The position numbers and the translations under genes were made by a program. A stretch of 64,000 nucleotides of DNA, from NCBI GenBank assembly GCA_006384855.1, contig VCJN01000891.1:1-64000 (forward strand). The letters run 5' to 3'. Source of the DNA: Tetraselmis striata (lineage: Eukaryota > Chlorophyta > Chlorodendrophyceae > Chlorodendrales > Chlorodendraceae). The notes under the pieces are model-generated. The model worked only from the letters and a program-made list of their open reading frames with translations, searched no databases and was not told where the DNA came from. Positions 56,249 through 64,000 of this stretch are shown here, piece by piece; position 1 is the first letter of the stretch, and each line of letters opens with the position of its first letter.

Positions 56249-57407
56249 ATGCCTAAAAGGCAGCCACATGCCCGCCGTCGGCGCGAAAGAGAACACTTCG
56301 CCCCACACCCATGTTGCGCCCCTACCTCCAGTGGCAGTTCTAGCATGACAGCGCCCGAGAATTTAGCGCACACGCGCCGAATGCGAATGGTCGTGGCCTA
56401 TCACAAAGTCGGCAGCTATACGCGAGCTGCAAAGATGTTTGGAGCCAAGTGGGAGACGGTGCGCAAGTGGGTGGAGCGGTTCGAGGCCACTGGCGACGTG
56501 CGCGACGCCTGTCGGCCTGGCCGACCAAGCAAGGGCTTGATGTTGTCTCCAGCGCGCTTGGTGATACAACGCGGCGTGCAGAAGCGTTTCACGTGCAAGA
56601 AGATAGCAGCTACCGTCAAGACCAAGCTTGACATCGATGTGACTGCCGAGACGGTGCGTCGCACTCTGAAAGGCATGGGGATGCGCAGCTTGCGACCGAA
56701 AAGGAAGCCAAGGCTGACAGCCAGGCACAAGAGCGATCGTGTTGCGTTTTCCAGGTTTTGGAGCAGGCTGAGCTGGAGGAACGTCATGGTGTCGGACAGC
56801 AAGTTATTCTATTTCAATTGTAGAAGCAAGGGGGAGAAGGTGTGGGTGGCGCGTAATGGAGAGACTCCCATCACAGAGGCAGTTCGTGGTGGCTACAAGG
56901 TCCATGTGTATGCTGCTGTCAGCAAATGGGGCACCACGCCATTATTTGTCACAGCAGGCACGACTGGCCACACAGTTTCCATCGAAGGCAAAGTGCACAA
57001 AAATGTGGACTCGCGAGTGTACAAGGAGCTACTGCATGAGCAAATGCTGCCAGCATGCAGGAGTCTCATGGCAAACCGTTATGGCAATGACTGGATCTTT
57101 CAACAAGATGGAGCCCGCGCGCACACCTCTCGTTCGACCATGGAATACTTACGCAACAGAGAGTTTAAGCTCATGGAAAAACTGGCCTGCATGCTCACCC
57201 GACCTTTCATGGATTGAGAATTTGTGGGCTTACGTTGAGAGGCAGCTTAGGCAAGAGGCAGACACCTTGACAACCAACAACTTCATCCCAACTTTGCACA
57301 GGATTTGGGATAATATTCCGAAGCAACTATTGCTGAAGTTGCATGGCAGCATCCACAGGAGGTTGGAGGAGTGCATGAAGCTCAATGGGGCAGCCACAAG
57401 CTACTAG
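56249..57407 (+). pseudogene. Transposase unit 2, frameshifted
   Basis: Near-identical to unit 1, but one extra A in the run after CTCATGG (about 57,176-57,181) shifts the frame just before the catalytic Glu. Translation would end at 57,217 with ...MEKLACMLTRPFMD. The remaining sequence to 57,407 is intact in the other frame. The N-terminal DNA-binding part and the first two Asp residues would still be made, so a truncated DNA-binding protein is possible. Confidence 0.88.
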
Positions 57408-57585
57408 TACATAGACTGTTGAGCCATTTCACTTTGCTCTAGATCCACCATCCAGCAAGAATCATGTAAGTCGAAAATCACGAATTAATGACAAGCGCAG
57501 TCCACAGTGTGCTGGTCGTGCTTACTCGGTCGTTTTGCGCGAGTATCATGCGCGGGAGCCGATTGTGTGGCCCTACGAGGACGAG

Positions 57586-58743
57586 ATGCCTAAAAGGCAG
57601 CCACATGCCCGCCGTCGGCGCGAAAGAGAACACTTCGCCCCACACCCCTGTTGCGCCCCTACCTCCAGTGGCAGTTCTAGCATGACAGCGCCCGAGAATT
57701 TAGCGCACACGCGCCGAATGCGAATGGTCGTGGCCTATCACAAAGTCGGCAGCTATACGCGAGCTGCAAAGATGTTTGGAGCCAAGTGGGAGACGGTGCG
57801 CAAGTGGGTGGAGCGGTTCGAGGCCACTGGCGACGTGCGCGACGCCTGTCGGCCTGGCCGACCAAGCAAGGGCTTGATGTTGTCTCCAGCGCGCTTGGTG
57901 ATACAACGCGGCGTGCAGAAGCGTTTCACGTGCAAGAAGATAGCAGCTACCGTCAAGACCAAGCTTGACATCGATGTGACTGCCGAGACGGTGCGTCGCA
58001 CTCTGAAAGGCATGGGGATGCGCAGCTTGCGGCCGAAAAGGAAGCCAAGGCTGACAGCCAGGCACAAGAGCGATCGTGTTGCGTTTTCCAGGTTTTGGAG
58101 CAGGCTGAGCTGGAGGAACGTCATGGTGTCGGACAGCAAGTTATTCTATTTCAATTGTAGAAGCAAGGGGGAGAAGGTGTGGGTGGCGCGTAATGGAGAG
58201 ACTCCCATCACAGAGGCAGTTCGTGGTGGCTACAAGGTCCATGTGTATGCTGCTGTCAGCAAATGGGGCACCACGCCATGATTTGTCACAGCAGGCACGA
58301 CTGGCCACACAGTTTCCATCGAAGGCAAAGTGCACAAAAATGTGGACTCGCGAGTGTACAAGGAGCTACTGCATGAGCAAATGCTGCCAGCATGCAGGAG
58401 TCTCATGGCAAACCGTTATGGCAATGACTGGATCTTTCAACAAGATGGAGCCCGCGCGCACACCTCTCGTTCGACCATGGAATACTTACGCAACAGAGAG
58501 TTTAAGCTCATGGAAAACTGGCCTGCATGCTCACCCGACCTTTCATGGATTGAGAATTTGTGGGCTTACGTTGAGAGGCAGCTTAGGCAAGAGGCAGACA
58601 CCTTGACAACCAACAACTTCATCCCAACTTTGCACAGGATTTGGGATAATATTCCGAAGCAACTATTGCTGAAGTTGCATGGCAGCATCCACAGGAGGTT
58701 GGAGGAGTGCATGAAGCTCAATGGGGCAGCCACAAGCTACTAG
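57586..58743 (+). pseudogene. Transposase unit 3, in-frame TGA at codon 232
   Basis: TTA (Leu) in KWGTTPLFVTAG is TGA at 58,279-58,281, ending the frame between the first and second catalytic Asp. The rest (58,282-58,743) remains open. It also has CCCTG for CCATG near 57,650 and one GCGGCCG variant near 58,031. The CCATG change and the TGA are shared with or absent from unit 4 in a way that orders the duplications (see findings). Confidence 0.9.
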
Positions 58744-58921
58744 TACATAGACTGTTGAGCCATTTCACTTTGCTCTAGATCCACCATCCAGCAAGAATCA
58801 TGTAAGTCGAAAATCACGAATTAATGACAAGCGCAGTCCACAGTGTGCTGGTCGTGCTTACTCGGTCGTTTTGCGCGAGTATCATGCGCGGGAGCCGATT
58901 GTGTGGCCCTACGAGGACGAG

Positions 58922-60079
58922 ATGCCTAAAAGGCAGCCACATGCCCGCCGTCGGCGCGAAAGAGAACACTTCGCCCCACACCCCTGTTGCGCCCCTACCT
59001 CCAGTGGCAGTTCTAGCATGACAGCGCCCGAGAATTTAGCGCACACGCGCCGAATGCGAATGGTCGTGGCCTATCACAAAGTCGGCAGCTATACGCGAGC
59101 TGCAAAGATGTTTGGAGCCAAGTGGGAGACGGTGCGCAAGTGGGTGGAGCGGTTCGAGGCCACTGGCGACGTGCGCGACGCCTGTCGGCCTGGCCGACCA
59201 AGCAAGGGCTTGATGTTGTCTCCAGCGCGCTTGGTGATACAACGCGGCGTGCAGAAGCGTTTCACGTGCAAGAAGATAGCAGCTACCGTCAAGACCAAGC
59301 TTGACATCGATGTGACTGCCGAGACGGTGCGTCGCACTCTGAAAGGCATGGGGATGCGCAGCTTGCGACCGAAAAGGAAGCCAAGGCTGACAGCCAGGCA
59401 CAAGAGCGATCGTGTTGCGTTTTCCAGGTTTTGGAGCAGGCTGAGCTGGAGGAACGTCATGGTGTCGGACAGCAAGTTATTCTATTTCAATTGTAGAAGC
59501 AAGGGGGAGAAGGTGTGGGTGGCGCGTAATGGAGAGACTCCCATCACAGAGGCAGTTCGTGGTGGCTACAAGGTCCATGTGTATGCTGCTGTCAGCAAAT
59601 GGGGCACCACGCCATGATTTGTCACAGCAGGCACGACTGGCCACACAGTTTCCATCGAAGGCAAAGTGCACAAAAATGTGGACTCGCGAGTGTACAAGGA
59701 GCTACTGCATGAGCAAATGCTGCCAGCATGCAGGAGTCTCATGGCAAACCGTTATGGCAATGACTGGATCTTTCAACAAGATGGAGCCCGCGCGCACACC
59801 TCTCGTTCGACCATGGAATACTTACGCAACAGAGAGTTTAAGCTCATGGAAAACTGGCCTGCATGCTCACCCGACCTTTCATGGATTGAGAATTTGTGGG
59901 CTTACGTTGAGAGGCAGCTTAGGCAAGAGGCAGACACCTTGACAACCAACAACTTCATCCCAACTTTGCACAGGATTTGGGATAATATTCCGAAGCAACT
60001 ATTGCTGAAGTTGCATGGCAGCATCCACAGGAGGTTGGAGGAGTGCATGAAGCTCAATGGGGCAGCCACAAGCTACTAG
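58922..60079 (+). pseudogene. Transposase unit 4, same TGA as unit 3
   Basis: Carries the same Leu232 to TGA change (59,615-59,617) and the same CCCTG variant as unit 3, but not the GCGGCCG variant. It is followed directly by the right module, with ...GCAGTCCA joining CACCCCTCC without a TA between. Confidence 0.9.
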
Positions 60080-60176
60080 TACATAGACTGTTGAGCCATT
60101 TCACTTTGCTCTAGATCCACCATCCAGCAAGAATCATGTAAGTCGAAAATCACGAATTAATGACAAGCGCAGTCCA

Positions 60177-61523
60177 CACCCCTCCACATAAGTTTGGGTT
60201 TTGCAGTTTTGTTCGACATGCGCATGTCATGTAGAAAATACGGCGTGGGCAATTGCATGCAAGTGACTAAGGGCGAGGTCGACTTGGGAAAAAATGGGGG
60301 CGCGCTCTAGGCCTAACCGTGCGACAGGGCATGCGTCGTTCTGCGCCCCTCGAGAAATGGCAAATCAATGCGTGTAAAACTTGCACTGGAAAATAACAAG
60401 TTGCGCCATCCCTTCGTACGCATACATCCAACGCGCAAATCCACGCCGTACTGGCATGCTGCCATCTTTAGTGTAAGTTTCACCTACAACATGTGTGGGG
60501 CACCAAGATTAGGTCACTAAGGGTATTGCACAAGCCCTAAATTACAGTTTCACCACTACATGGCGTGATGTTCGGCCAAAAATGGTGCTGTTATTGTTGC
60601 CTACTCACGCACGAGAGGCTTATTGAGCCCTCCTTGGCTTGGGCGAGAGCGCATCAATGGGGGTCACGTGCACGCATGGCAATTGCGCCGAATCACAAGT
60701 AGAATGCCACATAGCAGCGCGCTATTAAATGCTTGAATATCAGCAAAAATGATATGTTGAAAACAGCACAATGTTGTTGGCCATCGAGGACATGGCTAGA
60801 GAGGGAGCATGTGGCAAGTTTGCGCCGCCCGTGTGCATCTATATTCATAACACTGTCACCCAAATGCGTATGGATTAAGGGGACACACATAGCGCAAAGC
60901 TACGCCCCCATGTTGAGGCTGAGTGTTGCGAAATGATGCCGTGATTGATGTATTTTATGTTCATCGCTAGAAAGTGGTCAAAACGTGCAAACTAGGTGCT
61001 CAAAAGTCGGAAAACCCCTCTCGCGTTTGACGCAAGGATTTTTTTGCGCATTGTTTTAGAATTTTTGGAGCACTCCCTGAGCCGCTATAAGCGTTTGAAG
61101 TCAAGGGGGTGTCGCTTGCAGTGGGCAGAACTGCACTGGTCCTAGCATCGTCACACGCACGTGTGCCCACTCTGCCTTACGTGACTATGCCCACCCAAAC
61201 CCACCCACCCCACGAGCTACTATGTTTCCTCACACATCTACGGGCATTGCACCATACAAGGCTCTATGCATGTGGGCCATCATATATGTGCCAATAACAT
61301 GTATTGTTGTGCATCACTGCGTCATGCCCTTTGAGCCCCGCGCCAGATCGCAATACCCTATTCTTAGGGTAATAGGTTATAATTTAGACCCTATCAAGCA
61401 AAAGGTTTTATAACAACCTAAAACATTCCCGGGTTCCAGCCCTAAAGCCCTACGTTTAGATACCCTAGTATTTTTCATTTCATATTCAGCCAAAAAAGGA
61501 CCCCAAACTTATGTGGAGGGGTG
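60177..61523 (+). repeat. Right TIR-bounded module of the composite element
   Basis: 1,347 bp, same orientation as the left module and about 99 percent identical to it, ending in the outer TIR and TA. Non-coding. Confidence 0.85.
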
Positions 61524-61553
61524 TACAAGAATTTAAATATAAAGGATAAATAT

Positions 61554-61955
61554 TAGGTCGCCTCGGAAAATCCGCTTTGACGGTGGTCTACATCTTCGCG
61601 GTATTGCTGTGCGCAACTTCCCTGGCGGTCCTTCCGCCCCGACTTCATGCTTCCTACGTGGCAAGTCCGTCCAGGCTCTTCGGAACTTTGTCGCCAACCA
61701 ACCCGCTGAGTTCCGCCATCACCTTTCGCTCGGTTCAGGGTTTGGGGTTGTTGCAGCGAGTCTTTGCTTGCGTGCATAAAACCATGGGCAGCATTCTCTC
61801 TGCCGGAGTGCAGACGGCCAAGTCTGATGCGTTTGCCCGTGGTCATTCCGCACCCTCTTCTGGTGTTGTTTCCACCTCGCAATTGTTGTAGGACGTTTCC
61901 TATATTTCCTTTTTGGGTGACTTCCTAATCGCCTTCTGCAGCTAGCTCGTGCCAG
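61554..61955 (+). repeat. Repeat E copy 2
   Basis: Matches 5,438-5,845 including the start (TCCGCTTTGACGGTGGTCTA) and a degenerate right end (GCCTTCTGCAGCTAGCTCGT). It begins about 30 bases after the composite element. The frame of the conserved peptide is broken relative to copy 1 by a short deletion. Confidence 0.65.
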
Positions 61956-62091
61956 TGTGTCACTACAAATATAAAGGATTGCCTGTGCGAAAACCACGAT
62001 GAAATCAAAAGGTGCCGTGGATAGTTATTTGGAAGTTTTTATTATCGACGAATACACCCACACGCGCGACAGCGACTAAAAGTAAAGTTCG

Positions 62092-62340
62092 CCCCGGGTC
62101 ATCGGCAGAAACCGCCCCAGCACTTGAAATGGTGCCCCAACTGTAGTCGTAGATTTGGCATAGCCATTAGACCGTCGCCTGATTCGAACCCCGACGACGG
62201 GCTAATGCATCAACCGGGTAAACCCGGGACACGGGCCCGGTCGATATATATCACCCTGATTTTTTAGTGCCGGGGATCGATCCGGGGACCTCGTCTTGAG
62301 TTGGAGACCACCGCTCTACCGTGCGGACAGACAACGTGGC
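62092..62340 (-). repeat. SINE-B copy
   Basis: Reverse complement of the 4.7-5.0 kb family. On the minus strand the head reads ACGGTAGAGCGGTGGTCTCC, then GATCGATCCCCGG, with tRNA-like A and B boxes. The body CCGACGTCG/GGGCTAATGCATCAACCGGG matches. Confidence 0.7.
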
Positions 62341-62650
62341 TTGTAAAGGATTGCCGGTAGTGCCACGGGATCAAAATACTCGTAATCCAGACATACGGCC
62401 TATAGGCGAGATGGGACCAGCCAACCTATCCGTGCTTCAGCCCTTTTTTAAAGACCACATTCAAGTCGCGACGTACGCTGGTATCGAATCACTGCGTCTT
62501 TATTACGGGATAAGACAGTACATGTGCGGACATGCAGTGACGACTATATGCATTCACGGCCCGACCGATATCGAGCCACCGACTGACATATATTCTTAGT
62601 CACTCGCTCTACCATTAAGCGCCCCGGTCAGCTAAGTTCCCGGGTAGTAT
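62341..62650 (-). repeat. SINE-A copy, diverged
   Basis: On the minus strand it reads CCCGGGAACTTAGCTGACCG, then a GGTAGAGCGAGTGACTAAG head and a body ending in GGACATCCGTAATACC-like text, matching the 336-bp units at 3.7-4.7 kb. It precedes SINE-B in the same A-then-B order. Confidence 0.65.
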
Positions 62651-64000
62651 GATGGCAAGAACGACCAGTGAACTCATGCAACCAAAGTGTGGCGGCGATT
62701 ATCAAGGAACAATGAGGAGGATTTGCATCACGGTCTCGCCCATTACAACTCACTGTGCACCACAAAAATGAGACCGGGAAATCGCAGTTCAACCCCGGAC
62801 CGTCCACTTATCCGGTCACCTCGATTCATCCGCCCTTTACTTGTCTATATGGGGCGAGATGCGGTTGAGCATGCGGACATGTTTGGAGGGTAGGTGTGGC
62901 GATCAATATGCCCTCGGAGGGTTGTTGGGTTTCCAACTCCGGGCGGGATATGAGGAGTGTGAAGCGAACACATCATTTTCACGTTCGACTTAAACTATAT
63001 GGATAACGTCATTCGGATACCTATAGTATGTAGGCAGCGCAGTACAAAATCACGACCTCGCGACTACTGCGTGTTCGTCCCGCAATGCCAAAGCGGGGAT
63101 GATGGCGCTTGCTGCGCTGGCGGTTCGGACAGACAAACACGATCGCCTCTCTCGCCCATTCCCTTGCGCCCACTCTAGGCTGAGTCCACTTGCGCATGTC
63201 CCGAGCCACGAGGGGGTGTGATTTATTGGTCGCATGGCTGATTTGGCTGGGGAGTGAAGCTAGCCACCGGGGATACTTGCGCCAGCGCTAATATGATAAT
63301 ATCCGAGTCATAATACGGTTGTATCCCTTCACTATCAACCCGTACGTGTTTATAAAGATGATGCTCACAATCCGCGCCGGCTCGCGGTCCTACCGGCCAT
63401 AGAGGGCGACCCGGGGGGGAAGGAGGGGGGGGGGGGGGGGGGGGGGGGGCTACCCATTCGCATGGTGCCCGTAGGTGGCACGACATCGGCTCATGAAATT
63501 CTTGGGGCGGCATCCTCCGCCTTTGCACCGGTACACGGGTATACGGCGCGTTTGAAGAGGGGGTGGGGGGCGGTGCAGTTATTGGGATAACTCGTAGCTT
63601 TGGGGGTCACCATATTTAGAAGTGCTGCCGCTCGCCCCCCCCCCCCCCCCCCCCCCCCTCTCGCAGTCAAAGTTGACCTCCACGCACGCTCACCCGCAGT
63701 GATGATGATAATATTCAACCACGCGGATTAATCCGGCAGCCCTCGTCACACGGAGATGCCCTTCCTTATTGCCGGCTTTTCAGATCAACAGGATTCGGCG
63801 CAGTGATCCTGACGGGAAACTATATTGCGGGTCCCCCAAATTTGTCCTCGAAATTTCTGTGGGCGAATTAGGTGCCGGCAGTCATGCACGTTACCTTGAA
63901 CATGTATCACACGACCCCGTGGCGTTGGATAGGGCGTTGAAGTGGAAGCATTTGCTGCCGCGGCTCTTGCGAAGGGCCCCAAGCCGAGTCGGGCGGCGGC
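62651..64000. other. Intergenic, no gene recognised
   Basis: No coding signal. A G run (63,428-63,449) and a C run (63,636-63,657), each about 22 bases and about 190 bases apart, could pair with each other. Open frames nearby are short and unsupported. Confidence 0.45.

Larger units (their letters stand above)
53487..61523 (+). mobile_element. 8.04-kb composite Tc1/IS630-type element
   Basis: The outer ends are perfect 22-bp inverted repeats (CACCCCTCCACATAAGTTTG... at 53,487 and its reverse complement ending at 61,523), each flanked outside by TA. This is the target-site signature of the Tc1/mariner/IS630 superfamily. Inside are a left module (53,487-54,834), four head-to-tail transposase units (54,835-60,176) and a right module (60,177-61,523). 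The left and right modules are direct copies about 99 percent identical, each with the same TIR at both of its own ends. Internal TIR ends are not flanked by TA, so the whole block, not the modules singly, carries the insertion footprint. Confidence 0.8.

Noticed and set aside
58279..58281. TGA in transposase units 3 and 4 read as a sense codon or selenocysteine
   Set aside because: Units 1 and 2 have TTA (Leu) at the same place and other genes here use TGA as stop, so it is a nonsense mutation.
53487..61523. LTR retrotransposon (two long direct repeats flanking coding DNA)
   Set aside because: The direct repeats do not start TG and end CA, carry inverted repeats at both of their ends, are flanked by TA, and enclose a DDE transposase instead of gag-pol.

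Overview
The window is nuclear DNA from a ciliated unicellular eukaryote, most likely a green alga. Genes are cut into many short exons whose GT-AG (some GC-AG) introns can be read directly from protein conservation. One gene is the ciliary IFT-A subunit IFT144. A TGTAA motif, the polyadenylation signal known from chlorophyte algae, lies shortly downstream of four stop codons. Exons are GC-rich, intergenic DNA is more AT-rich, and homopolymeric C or G runs of up to about 30 bases are everywhere. No species is claimed.

Layout. 1.1-3.2 kb (-): an unrecognised coiled-coil protein with a one-base frame break. 3.4-5.8 kb: an inverted-repeat-bounded element holding three 336-bp tandem tRNA-derived SINE units and a second tRNA-headed SINE. 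6.0-7.05 kb: a 1.03-kb Mutator-like element with 10-bp target duplication. 7.5-13.9 kb (+): a complete 11-exon TATDN1-type TatD nuclease gene. 15.2-21.9 kb: two family-8 glycosyltransferase paralogues arranged head to head, bracketed by two direct copies of a 0.45-0.57 kb element. 23.8-33.7 kb (-): a complete 13-exon IFT144/WDR19 gene. 35.7-38.2 kb (+): a TPR protein. 38.2-45.6 kb: sparse DNA with a few weak ORFs and strong hairpins. 45.7-50.2 kb (+): a CAMK-like protein kinase without EF hands. 51.9-53.4 kb: a TIR element carrying an unrecognised Cys-containing gene. 53.5-61.5 kb: an 8.04-kb composite Tc1/IS630-type element, two 1.35-kb TIR-bounded modules enclosing four head-to-tail transposase units of which only the first is intact. 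61.5-62.65 kb: further copies of the repeats seen at 3.6-5.8 kb. 62.65-64 kb: nothing recognised.

The host genes are independent housekeeping or ciliary genes (DNA metabolism, Golgi glycosylation, ciliary transport, signalling), not an operon. What ties the window together is its mobile DNA: at least six repeat families, a 150-200 bp MITE family that sits mostly inside introns, and a habit of introns to carry C runs on the sense strand right after the donor site. The most unusual object is the tandem transposase array inside the composite element at 53,487-61,523. All exon models were built by eye from splice motifs, reading-frame continuity and remembered family conservation; none has transcript support here.
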